Positions 24,016-33,432 of a stretch of 64,000 bases of DNA are shown here, in pieces (position 1 is the first letter of the stretch; every line of letters starts with the position of its first letter). Under the pieces are notes generated by a model. It searched no databases and was not told the origin of the DNA. It worked only from the letters and a program-made list of their open reading frames with translations. The stretch lies in contig NZ_AP025591.1 of assembly GCF_023169945.1 (NCBI RefSeq), positions 6,308,501-6,372,500 of the forward strand, read 5' to 3'. This DNA comes from Anaeromyxobacter oryzae (GTDB lineage Bacteria; Myxococcota; Myxococcia; Myxococcales; Anaeromyxobacteraceae). The translations under genes and the position numbers were made by a program.

Positions 24016-26220
24016 ATGCAACGGATCCTCCGTGAGATCGCGAGGGATGTCGCCCGGATCACCGGCGCGCCGCTCGCGCAGATCCTCGTCATCCGACCTC
24101 ACGCCGGGGAGCGTCGGGTCGAGACCCTCGCCGCGGCCACCGCGCCGCCGCTGCCTGCGGCGCGCGCCGCGGAGCTCACGCGCCTCCTCGGGCGCGATCC
24201 CGTCCTCGCCGCCGACCCGCTGCTCGGGGACGACCCGCCTCCTCGCGTCGTCGCGCCCTGCGAGCCCGAGCTCGCCGCCCTCCTCTCACCGGCCCTCCGC
24301 ACCGCCGCACCCGTCTCGGTGTCCTGGCGGCTCGCCTCTGGCCTCGGGAGCGCGACCGTCCTCCGGGTCGTGCTCCCGGCCGCCCCGCACGGCGCGGCGC
24401 TCCGCATGCTGGACGCCGCCGCCCGCCTCGCGACCGGCCGTGTCGAGGCGGAGGGCTTCCGGCGCGAGATGGCCGGCTGGAACGCTGCCTACCGCACGTT
24501 CCAGGAGGGCGCGGGCGACGCGATGCTCGTCGTGCACGCGGGGACGGGTCGCGTCCTCGAGGTGAACGAGAAGCTCTCGGCGCTCGCCGGGCTGGGCCGG
24601 CGGGAGCTCCGGCGGCGGAGCCTCGCGGAGCTCTTCGAGCACCCGTACCTCGACGGCGCGGCGCTCCTCGCCCGTCTCGCCTCGGGCCGGGTCGTGCGCG
24701 AGGACGAGGCGCGGCTCCGGCGCCGGCGCGGCGAGGCGGTCCCGGTGGCGATCACGGCCACCCGCTTCGAGCTCGAGGCGGAGCCGGTCCTCCACGTGAT
24801 CGCCCGGGACGCGACGCGCGAGCGGCGCGCCCTCGCCGAGCTGCGCCAGGCGAAGGACACGCTCGCCGCCCTCCACCTCGCGGGCGCCCACCTCACCGTC
24901 GAGACCGACGAGGCCGCCATCTACGGCGTCCTCGCCCGCGAGCTCTCGCGGCTCGGCTTCCACTGCGGGGTGCTCGCGCCGGCCCTCGACGGCGGCTCCG
25001 GCCTCGTCTGGCGGTTCCTGTCCTTCCCCCTCCCCGTCCGGCGCCAGCTCGACCGCGTCCTCGGGCGGGCCCTCGACGCGACGCGGGTCGATCCGCTGGA
25101 GGTCTCCCTCGTCCGCCGCTGCCTCGTGGAGCGCCGGACGATCCACACGGACGCGGCCCGCGGCGCGGTCCAGGGGCTGCTCGGCGGCGCGACGCCGCTG
25201 CAGCTCCGGCGCCTCGGCCGGCTCGTCGGGATCCGGCGCCTCATCCTCGCCCCACTCCGGCGCGAGGGGCGCCCCGTCGCCGTCCTGGTCGTCGGCGCGG
25301 CGAAGCTCCGGAAGGGAGATCCCGAGGCGATCGACGCGTTCGCGCTCCAGGCCTCGATCGCGCTCGAGAAGGCGCGCCTCATCGGCGCGCTGCGCGAGGA
25401 GCGCGCCCGGCTCGAGACGGAGGTCGAGCGGCGCACCGCGGAGCTGCGCCGGGCCGTGGAGGCGCTCGAGGAGACCGATCGCCGGAAGGACAACTTCCTC
25501 GCGAACATCTCCCACGAGCTCAGGACGCCGCTCGTGACGGTCCTCGGCTACGCGGACCTGCTGCTCACCGAGAAGCTCGGCGAGCTCGCGCCGCGCCAGC
25601 GGTCCGCGCTGCAGGTGGTCGCCTCGAGCGGCCGGCGCCTCAAGACGTTCATCGAGGAGCTGCTGGAGCTCTCGCGGCACGAGCTCACACGCGACGCCCT
25701 CGCCTTCGCGCCGTGCCACGTGTCCGAGGTGATCACGCAGGCGGTCCTCGCGCTCGCGCCGCGGTTCGCGGAGCGCGGGCTCAGGGTCCGCGCGCGCGTG
25801 GCGCGCGGGACGCCGCCGGTGTGGGCGGACCGCGAGCGGGTCCTGCAGGTGCTCGTGAACCTGCTCGGGAACGCGGAGCGGTACAGCCCGGACGGCTCGG
25901 CGATCCGCGTCGCGGCGGCGGAGGTCGCGCCGGGCCGGGTCGAGGTGTCCGTGTCGGACCGCGGCGCCGGCATCGCGCCCGAGCATCTCGACAACATCTT
26001 CGACCGGCTCTATCAGGTGCGCGACGACCGCGCGCCGCGGCACAAGGGCGGCGCGCTCGGGATCGGCCTCGCCATCGTGAAGAGCATCGTCGAGGCGCAC
26101 GGCGGTACCGTGTCGGTCCGCTCGCGCGTGGGGCGCGGGACGACCTTTCGCTTCTCGCTCCCGACGCCGCGGTCGGACGCGGGTCCGGCGACGCCGCCGG
26201 CCAGCTCCGCCGCGCGCTGA
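24016..26220 (+). CDS. Sensor histidine kinase with PAS and GAF-like domains
   Basis: 734 residues from the ATG at 24016; in-frame GTG 23977 and TTG 23938 are alternatives, none with a clear ribosome-binding site. There are no transmembrane segments, so it is cytoplasmic. Order: N-terminal region of unknown fold (about 1-155), PAS (about 160-265, VLEVNEKLSALAGLGRREL), GAF-like (about 280-450), a coiled helix, HisKA with the phospho-acceptor in FLANISHELRTPL, and HATPase_c with N-box LLGNAERYS and the G-boxes DRGAGIA and GIGLAI. No response regulator is adjacent, as is common in myxobacteria. Being divergent from beta-oxidation genes does not prove a link. Confidence 0.92.
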   Translation: MQRILREIARDVARITGAPLAQILVIRPHAGERRVETLAAATAPPLPAARAAELTRLLGRDPVLAADPLLGDDPPPRVVAPCEPELAALLSPALRTAAPVSVSWRLASGLGSATVLRVVLPAAPHGAALRMLDAAARLATGRVEAEGFRREMAGWNAAYRTFQEGAGDAMLVVHAGTGRVLEVNEKLSALAGLGRRELRRRSLAELFEHPYLDGAALLARLASGRVVREDEARLRRRRGEAVPVAITATRFELEAEPVLHVIARDATRERRALAELRQAKDTLAALHLAGAHLTVETDEAAIYGVLARELSRLGFHCGVLAPALDGGSGLVWRFLSFPLPVRRQLDRVLGRALDATRVDPLEVSLVRRCLVERRTIHTDAARGAVQGLLGGATPLQLRRLGRLVGIRRLILAPLRREGRPVAVLVVGAAKLRKGDPEAIDAFALQASIALEKARLIGALREERARLETEVERRTAELRRAVEALEETDRRKDNFLANISHELRTPLVTVLGYADLLLTEKLGELAPRQRSALQVVASSGRRLKTFIEELLELSRHELTRDALAFAPCHVSEVITQAVLALAPRFAERGLRVRARVARGTPPVWADRERVLQVLVNLLGNAERYSPDGSAIRVAAAEVAPGRVEVSVSDRGAGIAPEHLDNIFDRLYQVRDDRAPRHKGGALGIGLAIVKSIVEAHGGTVSVRSRVGRGTTFRFSLPTPRSDAGPATPPASSAAR

Positions 26221-26304
26221 CGGCGGAGCCGTTCGTGGTGAGCCGTCGAGCCACGGACGGGCGTGGCCGGACGCCCTCGCAGGATCGGCGTATCGCCACG
26301 AGAG

Positions 26305-28068
26305 TCACGCCGCCGCGAGCGCCCGCTCGAGCCCGCGCACCGCGCGCGCCGCGGCCGCTCGCCGCCGCCCGGCCTCGTCCGGCTCGAGGCCCGGATCCCC
26401 GCTCGCGAGCGTCCACCGCGCGACCTCGAAGGCGGCGCGGCACACCCGGTAGAACGGGAGCGTCCGGGGCGGCGCGCCCGGCGCGGCGCCCCGCACCGCC
26501 TCGGCGAGCGCGCGCGCCTCGTCCGGCGCGAGATCGAAGGCGAGCTCGCACCCGGCGACGTCCCAGAGCGCGTCCTGGCACCCAGGCAGCGCGTGATCCC
26601 CGTGGTGGTCCAGGGCGTCTGCCTTCACGACGCGCCCGTCCGGCAGGACCAGCCACTCCCAGGCGTCGACCTTTCCGTCCACCGCCACCGGCCGCGCCGC
26701 CGCGGCGACCTCGGGCAGCATCCAGGCGGCGCGCTCGAGGCCCGCGCGCGCGTCGCCGCCCAGGGCCTCGACCGCGTTCACGCGCGCCATGTCGAGGAGC
26801 TCCGCGGGGGCGGCGCCGTCCTGGGGATCCGCCGGGAACGCCGCCGCCACGAAGGACAGGTAGCGCCGGAGCGCCGCGACGAGGAACGCGCGCGGAACGG
26901 CCGCCGCGCCGGCGAAGCGCGCGTCCCCGAGCCACGGCGAGAACAGGAACCCGTGCCGGAGCGTGACCGCTGGCGGCGCCAGTCCGGCGTCCGCCAGCGC
27001 GCGCGCGCGGGCGAGCGCGCGCGCGCCGTCGTCTCCGAGACCTGCGAACCGCGCGAGCCAGGTCCGGCCGCCCGCGCGGATCAGGTACTTGCGCCGCTCG
27101 CGCCAGCCCTGCGACGGCGGCCAGTCCCGGGGCGGAACGTCGAGGTGACGCCGCCACGCGCCCGCGGAGACGTCCAGCGGCGGCTCCTCCGCGGAGCCGA
27201 CGACGTCCTCCGCGAGCCGGGCCAGCGCCAGCGGGTGGTCGCCGAGGAACAGCGCGCCGAACGGCTCCACGTGGCGCGGAGCGCGCGCGTAGCGGGCGCG
27301 GGTCTCCGGGGACGCCTCGGGTCCGGGCTCGCCCGCGTGCCCAGGGAAGAGGAGCACGCGCTCCGGCGGCGCGCCGAGGGCCTCCAGCGCGTCGAGCACT
27401 GCGGCGAACGAGCTGCCGGAGAGCCCGGGGCCCTCGTCGGCGACCGCCGCGGGCCGATCGCGGAGGGCGGCGGCCAGCCTCGCCGCGAGCGCGGGGGCGA
27501 GCCGCAGCTCGCGCCGGAACGGGTGACCGACGGGCCGCACCGTGGCCAGCGGCGCGCCGAGCCCCGCCCCCGCCGCGACCATCGCCGCGAGCGCCGTCCC
27601 GATGGAGCGGATCCCGAGGACGACGGCGTCCCGCCCCGCGAGCGCCCGCGCGGCGGCGGCGGCCCACGCCTCGGGATACGCGCCGTAGTAAGCGAAGCCC
27701 TCGGGGCGTCGGACCTCGAGGCGCTCCGGGAGGGCGGCCGAGACGAGCGCTGCGACACGCCCGAGCTCCGGCACAGGTGAGCGCCCCCCGGCCCTCCAGC
27801 TCGCCCACAGGGCTGCCGCCACCTCCGCGGTCGCGTCGAGCGTCGCGCGCGCGGCCGGCCCCGCGTCGTCGGCGTCCAGGCCCGCCGCCGCGCGCTCCGC
27901 GTCGGCGACCCCCTGCGCGATCGCGCCGGCGCGGACGAGCACGCCGGCCAGGGCCCCGTGCCGCTCGGGGCCCGGAGGCGCGGCGGCCGCGTCGGACGCG
28001 GCGGCGGCGAGCGCGGCGGTCGCGGCGCCGGTGTCGAGGACGTGGACGTGGTCGCCGAAGAACCGCAC
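26305..28068 (-). CDS. Phosphoribosyltransferase-like / kinase-like fusion, unknown role
   Basis: 587 residues. The segment about 120-260 resembles type I phosphoribosyltransferases: LGIRSIGTAL, TVRPVGHPF and a PRPP-loop-like DEGPGLSGSS at 211-220. After about residue 290 the protein looks like an aminoglycoside-phosphotransferase-type kinase: a YLIRAGGRTWLARFAGLG strand pair, later VLPDGRVVKADALDHHGDH and DALWDVAGCELAF, the spot of catalytic and metal-binding acids. No signal or membrane segment. Its ATG lies one base from the stop of the upstream phosphatase gene, so the two are coupled. Both fold calls are by eye; the substrate is unknown. Confidence 0.6.
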   Translation of the reverse strand: MRFFGDHVHVLDTGAATAALAAAASDAAAAPPGPERHGALAGVLVRAGAIAQGVADAERAAAGLDADDAGPAARATLDATAEVAAALWASWRAGGRSPVPELGRVAALVSAALPERLEVRRPEGFAYYGAYPEAWAAAAARALAGRDAVVLGIRSIGTALAAMVAAGAGLGAPLATVRPVGHPFRRELRLAPALAARLAAALRDRPAAVADEGPGLSGSSFAAVLDALEALGAPPERVLLFPGHAGEPGPEASPETRARYARAPRHVEPFGALFLGDHPLALARLAEDVVGSAEEPPLDVSAGAWRRHLDVPPRDWPPSQGWRERRKYLIRAGGRTWLARFAGLGDDGARALARARALADAGLAPPAVTLRHGFLFSPWLGDARFAGAAAVPRAFLVAALRRYLSFVAAAFPADPQDGAAPAELLDMARVNAVEALGGDARAGLERAAWMLPEVAAAARPVAVDGKVDAWEWLVLPDGRVVKADALDHHGDHALPGCQDALWDVAGCELAFDLAPDEARALAEAVRGAAPGAPPRTLPFYRVCRAAFEVARWTLASGDPGLEPDEAGRRRAAAARAVRGLERALAAA

Positions 28069-28632
28069 CTACGACGACGCGCGGGTCGAGGCCGCGCGCG
28101 CCGCCTCCCGATCCGGCTCGTGCCGTAGGTGCCGCCAGGCGATGGCGCCGAGCTCGTCGAGCGTCGGCACGGGCCAGCTCGCGCCGCGCGCCGCCTTCAC
28201 TCGGGCCGAGAACGCGACGAGCGCCTCGAGCTGCTCCGGGCTCGGGCTCACGATCGGCCGGGCGCGCTTCGCCTGCTCGAGCGCGGCGAGCGGCGCCTGC
28301 CCGCGCGCCACCAGGGTGCAGACTGCGAGGAGCGCGCTCCTCCCGATGCCCCACTGGCAGTGCACGAGGACGGACTCGCCCCGCTCCAGCCCCTCGGACG
28401 CGAACGCGACGCCGTGATCGATGCTCTCCAGCGAGATCGCGCGCGTGTCGTGCGTGGGGAGGTGGAGCAGCCGGATCCGGTGGACGCGCAGGACCTCCTC
28501 GTCGTCGCACGCCTCCATCCGGACGTCGACCACGCGCGAGATGCCGTGCTCGCGGGAGAGGCGCGCAGCCGCGTCCATCGGGAAGTGAGCGCCCACCGCG
28601 AGCCCGGGCGCGACGAAGTGCAGGTCGATCAC
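28069..28632 (-). CDS. Dual-specificity/tyrosine phosphatase-like protein
   Basis: 187 residues from the GTG at 28632. The active-site loop HCQWGIGRSA carries the H-C-x5-R-S signature of cysteine phosphatases. An upstream Asp in LPTHDTRAI is the likely general acid. The start is uncertain because no Shine-Dalgarno is evident and the frame stays open upstream. The stop is immediately followed by the PRTase/kinase fusion, suggesting that this enzyme removes a phosphate placed by, or derived from, that protein's product. A similar phosphatase sits beside a THEP1-type NTPase at 12192-12755. Confidence 0.75.
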   Translation of the reverse strand: MIDLHFVAPGLAVGAHFPMDAAARLSREHGISRVVDVRMEACDDEEVLRVHRIRLLHLPTHDTRAISLESIDHGVAFASEGLERGESVLVHCQWGIGRSALLAVCTLVARGQAPLAALEQAKRARPIVSPSPEQLEALVAFSARVKAARGASWPVPTLDELGAIAWRHLRHEPDREAARAASTRASS

Positions 28633-28705
28633 GAATGGTACGTTGCATCCCGGCGCCCGCCACGGCACGGCGGAGCCCCGGTCGCGGGCCCGGCCGGGGC
28701 GCCGG

Positions 28706-29047
28706 TCAGGGGCCGAGCGGGAGGACGATCGTGCCGCCCTCCCGGACCTCGAGCGGGCGGCGGCCGGTGACCTCGCCGCCCGGGATCTTCTCGATCCGGA
28801 ACTCGAGCTCGTACACCCCATCCGGCAGCTGGACGCGGTGCCGGACCTGCATCGCCCCCGCGGGGACGGACAACTCGGTCCGCCGCACGAGCTCGCCGCC
28901 CTTGCGGAGCCAGACCTCGACGCGGGTCGCGCCGGGCACGCTCGACAGGTCGTAGACGAGGTCGACGTCGCGCGGCGCCGCCCGGAACAGGAAGGCGCCG
29001 ATCCCGACCGCGCCGACGAGGGCGAGCAGCCGGGTGAGCCGCCTCAC
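28706..29047 (-). CDS. Small exported or membrane-anchored protein of unknown function
   Basis: 113 residues. A basic N-terminus (MRRLTR) and one hydrophobic stretch (LLALVGAVGIGAFLF) form a signal or anchor. The rest alternates beta strands (VDLVYDLSSV, VEVWLRKGGELVRRTELSV, GVYELEFRIEK), like a small beta-sandwich. No family recognised. The start overlaps the stop of the upstream gene by four bases (ATGA, 29044-29047), so they are co-translated. Confidence 0.7.
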   Translation of the reverse strand: MRRLTRLLALVGAVGIGAFLFRAAPRDVDLVYDLSSVPGATRVEVWLRKGGELVRRTELSVPAGAMQVRHRVQLPDGVYELEFRIEKIPGGEVTGRRPLEVREGGTIVLPLGP

Positions 29048-29529
29048 TCCTCGGCCTTCTTGCGGCGCCTGGCGGCCTTCCCGCGGGCGCGGCGCGGCCG
29101 GACGGTCGCCTTCACCTCGGGCCGCGGCGCGCCGCCCTCGGCCGCGGGCACGAGCCGGATCTCCGCCTTCACCTCGATCGCCATGGCGGAGAGCGCCTTC
29201 CAGAACTCGCGCCGGACGGCCTCCGACTCGAGGAAGCGCCGCACCTCGTCCGAGAAGACCCGGAGGACCTCCTCCTTCGCGCCCGAGGCCTGCTGGCCGA
29301 TGAAGCCGATGACCTCCTTCGGCAGCTTCCAGTCGCGCGCGAGCTTCCGCGCGCCCTCCTCCGTCATGAAGAGCGCGCCGACCCCGGCGAGGAGCGCCTT
29401 CTTCATGACGTCGGGGATGAGGCCCCGCGCGCCGCCGGGCGGTGGCGTGACGTCCGCCTCCGCCTCCATCGGATCCGGCTCGATGGGCGGCAGCACGTCG
29501 TCGTCGTCGAACGGCGGTCGCCCCTCCAC
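29044..29529 (-). CDS. Hypothetical protein with basic C-terminus, Mrp neighbour
   Basis: 161 residues from a GTG at 29529 preceded by AGAGGAG, 17 bp after the mrp stop. It begins with an acidic, proline-rich segment (FDDDDVLPPIEPDP), continues with amphipathic helices (MKKALLAGVGALFMTEEGAR, LPKEVIGFIGQQ) and ends in an Arg/Lys-rich tail. The helical centre resembles proteins annotated as 'phasin-like' or unknown in myxobacteria. No signal peptide. The operon is mrp, this gene, then the small anchored protein. Confidence 0.65.
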   Translation of the reverse strand: MEGRPPFDDDDVLPPIEPDPMEAEADVTPPPGGARGLIPDVMKKALLAGVGALFMTEEGARKLARDWKLPKEVIGFIGQQASGAKEEVLRVFSDEVRRFLESEAVRREFWKALSAMAIEVKAEIRLVPAAEGGAPRPEVKATVRPRRARGKAARRRKKAEE

Positions 29530-29546
29530 GACCGGCTCCTCTCTCG

Positions 29547-30632
29547 CTACGCGCGCGGCTGCGCGCCGATGACCGGCAGGCGCGGCGCCTTCAGGACCTG
29601 CGTGCTCACGGCGCCCGCCACGTTCCGCGCCACGGTCACGAACGCCTGCGCCTGCGGGCTGTCGGGCGCGCCGGCCACGATCGGCACGCCCCTGTCGCCG
29701 CCCTCGCGGATCGCGAGGTCGATGGGCACCTCGCCGAGGAAGCGGATGCCCATCTTCTCCGCCGCGGTCCGCGCGCCGCCCTTGTCGAAGATCGCGGTCT
29801 CCTGGCGGCAGTGGGGGCACACGAAGGACGACATGTTCTCGACGAGCCCGAGCACCGGGATCGAGACCTTGTCGAACATGAGCTTCGCGCGGATCACGTC
29901 CGCGAGCGCGACGTCCTGCGGCGTCGAGACGAGGACCACGCCCGCCGCGCGGATGTTCTGCGCGAGCGTGAGCGGCACGTCGCCGGTGCCCGGCGGCAGG
30001 TCGAGGATGAGGTAGTCGAGCTCGCCCCAGTTCACGTCCCGGAGCAGCTGCACGAGGGCGCCGGTGACCATCGGGCCGCGCCACACCAGCGCCTGGTCCG
30101 GGTCGATCAGGAAACCGATCGACATCACCTTCAGCCCATGCGCGGAGAGCGGGTCGAGCCGCTTGCCATCGGACGAGGTCGGCTTGTCCGTGATGCCCGT
30201 GAGGATCGGGATCGACGGTCCGTAGATGTCGGCGTCGAGGATCCCGACCTTCGCGCCGAGCTTCGCGAGCGAGACGGCGAGGTTGATCGAGACCGTACTC
30301 TTCCCGACGCCGCCCTTCCCCGCGCCGACGAGGATGATGTTCTTCACCCCGGGCGTGAGCTGCGCCTGCGACACGCCCGGCGCCGAACGCACCTGGGCGC
30401 CCCACGACAGCTCGACGCGCTTGAACCCGGCGCCGCGCAGCGCGGCCTCCACGTCCTTCGCGATCGTGTCCTTGAGCGGGCACGCCGGCGTGGTGAGCTC
30501 GACCTTGAGCTTCACCGCGTCGCCCTGGACGGCGAGGTCCTTCACCATCCCGAGGGACACGACGTCCCGATGGAGCTCGGGATCCATCACCTTCTTCAGG
30601 GCTTCGAGCGCGGCAGCATTGTCGAGCGGCAT
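29547..30632 (-). CDS. mrp: Mrp/NBP35-type Fe-S cluster carrier ATPase
   Basis: 361 residues from the ATG at 30632; the longer open frame upstream is not family-like. An N-terminal DUF59/MIP18-like domain (about 5-80, ALKKVMDPELHRDVVSLGMV) precedes a deviant-Walker P-loop GKGGVGKST at 105-113. The C-terminal half holds the CPHC pair (SSFVCPHCRQE) that bridges a 4Fe-4S cluster between two subunits. Mrp/ApbC proteins deliver Fe-S clusters to target enzymes in the cytosol. Motifs DADIYGPSIP, WRGPMV and DLPPGTGD are all intact. Confidence 0.95.
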   Translation of the reverse strand: MPLDNAAALEALKKVMDPELHRDVVSLGMVKDLAVQGDAVKLKVELTTPACPLKDTIAKDVEAALRGAGFKRVELSWGAQVRSAPGVSQAQLTPGVKNIILVGAGKGGVGKSTVSINLAVSLAKLGAKVGILDADIYGPSIPILTGITDKPTSSDGKRLDPLSAHGLKVMSIGFLIDPDQALVWRGPMVTGALVQLLRDVNWGELDYLILDLPPGTGDVPLTLAQNIRAAGVVLVSTPQDVALADVIRAKLMFDKVSIPVLGLVENMSSFVCPHCRQETAIFDKGGARTAAEKMGIRFLGEVPIDLAIREGGDRGVPIVAGAPDSPQAQAFVTVARNVAGAVSTQVLKAPRLPVIGAQPRA

Positions 30633-30716
30633 GTGGGTGGCCTTTATAGCGGGCCGCCGGGGGCTTCTCAACGGCGCCGGCGGTCGCCCGGCGCCCAGGC
30701 GCGCGTCCCCGGACGT

Positions 30717-31127
30717 TCACTCCAGGGCATCGACCCGCCAGCCCCCGTCCTCGGCGACGAGCACGGCCGCCCGGTCCGTCCCGACCGGGAGCACGGCCAG
30801 GGCCCCCTCGACGCGCACCGGCGCCCCGCCGGCGACCAGGGCGATCACCCGGCTGGCGGCCTCCCGCGCGGCCGGGCCGCCCCCCGCGTAGTCGACGGAC
30901 AGGCGCGACGGCGTGTACGCCTGCCGCCAGCGCACGGACAGCAGCGCCCACGCCTCGGGCCACCGCCCCGCCTCGACCGCCACGGCGAACCGTGACAGGA
31001 CGACGCGGGCGTCCTCCACACCGAGGCCGCGCGGCGGTGCCGCCCCGGCGGAGGCCGCCCCTCCGGCGCCGGCGCAGGCCGACGCGACGACGAGCAGCGG
31101 GGCGAGGAAGGCGAGCCGGCGGCGCAT
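30717..31127 (-). CDS. Small lipoprotein of unknown function
   Basis: 136 residues from the ATG at 31127. The N-terminus MRRRLAFLAPLLVVASAC is a lipoprotein signal with Cys18. The mature part begins with an Ala/Gly linker and then a small alpha/beta domain (ARVVLSRFAVAVEAGRWPEA, WALLSVRWRQAYTP, ... VLVAEDGGWRVDAL), similar in outline to NTF2-like/SnoaL-like folds. No family is certain. It is divergent from corA. Confidence 0.65.
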   Translation of the reverse strand: MRRRLAFLAPLLVVASACAGAGGAASAGAAPPRGLGVEDARVVLSRFAVAVEAGRWPEAWALLSVRWRQAYTPSRLSVDYAGGGPAAREAASRVIALVAGGAPVRVEGALAVLPVGTDRAAVLVAEDGGWRVDALE

Positions 31128-31247
31128 GCCGACCCGCTTACACCATCCCGGCCGCTCGCGCCACGCGTGGGCGGGCACCGTGCGCTTCCCGGCCCGCGGG
31201 TGCAGGGTGGTACGCTCGCGCGGGCCAGTGGGGCGTCGGGGGCCTGC

Positions 31248-32192
31248 ATGCGGGTGCTGAGGTGGGAGGACGGAAAGGTGCTGCGGGGCGGGCGCGAGCT
31301 CGTGCGCCCCGGCGGGCAGGTGTGGATCGACTGCGCCCCGACTCCCGACGACCTCGCCTGGCTCGGCCGGACGTTCCACTTCCACCCGCTCGCGCTCGAG
31401 GACTGCGCGAACGAGGACCAGCGCGTCAAGTTCGAGCAGTACGCCGAGAGCCTCTTCATGGTGGTCCACCGGATCGCCCCGAGCGCGGACGACTCGGAGC
31501 TGCTCTCGCACGAGCTCGACGCCTTCCTCGCGGCGGGCGCGCTCGTCACCGTGCACGCGGTCCCGAACGCCGAGCTGGACGCGGTCTTCCAGGCGTGCGC
31601 GACCGACGCGGAGATCCTCTCGCGCGGCCCCGAGTTCGCCCTCTATCGCGTCTACGACGCGGTGACCGACGCGCACTTCGCGCTGGTGGACGCCCTCACG
31701 GACGAGGTCGAGCAGATCGCCGACGCGGCGGTCTCGCGGGAGAGCTTCGAGGGCGAGGAGGACCTGCTCGGGCGGATCCTCGACGCGCGCCGGATGCATG
31801 GGCTGCTCCGGAAGCGCCTCTCGCCCCAGCGCGAGGTGTTCGCGGCCCTCTCGCGGCCGGGGCAGACGCTCGTGCGCGATCAGTCCGCCGTGTACTTCCG
31901 CGACGTCGTGGACCACATGGTCCGCCTCACCGAGGAGATCGACACCGGCCGCGACCTGCTCGCGTCCGCGATGGACGCGAACCTGTCGCAGACGAACAAC
32001 CGCCTCTCCGCGGTCATGGCGCGCCTGACGCTCATCTCGACGATCTTCCTGCCCCTGAACTTCGTCGCGGGGTTCTTCGGGATGAACCTGCAGATCCTCC
32101 CCGCGGGCGTCGCCGTCCCCGTGGTGCTCGCGTCGGTGCTGGTGACCCCGGTCGCGCTGTTCGCGTACTTCCGCCACAAGCGGTGGCTCTGA
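31248..32192 (+). CDS. corA: CorA-type divalent cation channel
   Basis: 314 residues from the ATG at 31248. The N-terminal cytosolic funnel domain includes FHFHPLALEDCANEDQRVKF, a conserved CorA stretch. The long stalk helix leads to two C-terminal transmembrane helices. The signature GMN is present in FFGMNLQILPAG, between the helices. It should transport Mg2+ (or Co2+/Ni2+) across the inner membrane. The protein ends with the usual basic tail (FRHKRWL). Length is typical of the family. Confidence 0.94.
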   Translation: MRVLRWEDGKVLRGGRELVRPGGQVWIDCAPTPDDLAWLGRTFHFHPLALEDCANEDQRVKFEQYAESLFMVVHRIAPSADDSELLSHELDAFLAAGALVTVHAVPNAELDAVFQACATDAEILSRGPEFALYRVYDAVTDAHFALVDALTDEVEQIADAAVSRESFEGEEDLLGRILDARRMHGLLRKRLSPQREVFAALSRPGQTLVRDQSAVYFRDVVDHMVRLTEEIDTGRDLLASAMDANLSQTNNRLSAVMARLTLISTIFLPLNFVAGFFGMNLQILPAGVAVPVVLASVLVTPVALFAYFRHKRWL

Positions 32193-32214
32193 CGGCCCGC
32201 CCGCGCGCCGGCGA

Positions 32215-33333
32215 TCAGCGCGGGAGCGGGAGGATCTCGGCGGCGGCGCCGTCCGGCGGCTGCACGCGGACCTCGCCCTCGCCGTCCTCACGCCCGACGA
32301 CCGCGATGTCCACGTCCAGGAATCGCCGCACGACCGCGGCGTTCGTGGAGAGGTGCTTCGTGATCTTGCTCACCGTGTACCGCGTCGCCGGCACGACCCC
32401 CGGCGGCGGCGGCACGAGCCCGGCGGCGACGAGCGCGGCCGGGAGCAGCAGCTGATCGCCGAGGTGCGGGTCCACCGCGGCGCCGACCGCGAGGTAGGCG
32501 CGGAAGGCGTTCACCGCGAGATCCGCCGTCTCCTCCGGGGACCGATCTCGCGCGGCCACGGCGCCGAACCCCGCGCGGGTCCGCTCGAACGCGGCCACGA
32601 CCAGCACGTGCCCTCCGCGGGAGCCGCGGGCGGGCACCGGCACCCGCTCCGCCTCCGCCGAGACGCCGGCGTCGCGCAGCGCGCGGAGGGCGCGCGACGC
32701 CTGCCGCTCCGCCACCTCGAACCCGAGCCCGGCGACCATCGAGACGACCTCGACGTCCTGAACCGTGCCGCGGTGCATGAGGTCGAGCGGCGGCATCGCG
32801 TGCGCCGGCTCGATCCGGGCGGTCATCTCGCCGCCGCCCTCCGGGTAGAACCCCGCCGCCTGCAGCTCGAGCGCGAAGCGGAAGCCGAGCCGCGCAACCG
32901 CCGGGGCCCAGACGAGGGCGAGGTAGTGAAAGCTCGGCGCGTGGTCCTGGTGCGTGCCGCCTCGGATGGTGACGGACGACGGCGCGCCCGCGAGCGCGAG
33001 CGGCCAGCAGACGGTCTGGAGCAGGAGCGACGTGGACCCGGCCGTCCCGATGTCGAACGCCCACTCGCCCGCGTGCGCGCTGCGCCGCGGCGCGAACTCG
33101 AGGCGGTCCGACCCGACCTCGTCGCCCGCGAGCGCCGCGTCGACGAGGCGCGCGACCGCCCGCGCCGCCTCCCGGTGCTGCGGCCGGAGCCCCGGCTTCA
33201 GCCGATTGGCCCGGACGTTCACGATCGAGAATGGCTTGCCGGTGATGGCGGAGAGCGCGAGCGCGGTGCGCAGGATCTGCCCGCCCCCCTCTCCTTCGCT
33301 GCCGTCCAGGACGATCGGAAGGTCGGTGGGCAC
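32215..33333 (-). CDS. rtcA: RNA 3'-terminal phosphate cyclase
   Basis: 372 residues from a GTG at 33333. It opens with LDGSEGEGGGQILRTALALS, the family signature, followed by RPQHREAARA, GTAGSTSLLLQT and FYPEGGGEM. Near the C-terminus the catalytic His region reads HLSTNAAVVRRFL, where the nearby conserved His would be adenylylated. RtcA converts RNA 3'-phosphates (or 2'-phosphates) to 2',3'-cyclic phosphates at the cost of ATP. In many bacteria it is paired with the ligase RtcB and the regulator RtcR; neither is in this window, so regulation here is unknown. Confidence 0.93.
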   Translation of the reverse strand: MPTDLPIVLDGSEGEGGGQILRTALALSAITGKPFSIVNVRANRLKPGLRPQHREAARAVARLVDAALAGDEVGSDRLEFAPRRSAHAGEWAFDIGTAGSTSLLLQTVCWPLALAGAPSSVTIRGGTHQDHAPSFHYLALVWAPAVARLGFRFALELQAAGFYPEGGGEMTARIEPAHAMPPLDLMHRGTVQDVEVVSMVAGLGFEVAERQASRALRALRDAGVSAEAERVPVPARGSRGGHVLVVAAFERTRAGFGAVAARDRSPEETADLAVNAFRAYLAVGAAVDPHLGDQLLLPAALVAAGLVPPPPGVVPATRYTVSKITKHLSTNAAVVRRFLDVDIAVVGREDGEGEVRVQPPDGAAAEILPLPR

Positions 33334-33432
33334 CGGGCCAATGTAGTGCGGTCCCTCCTCGTCGTTAAGGTCGCGGTCGGGCCGAACGGGACGCCCGACC
33401 GTCCCCCGGCGGGGCGTGCTAGAAGGCGGGCC

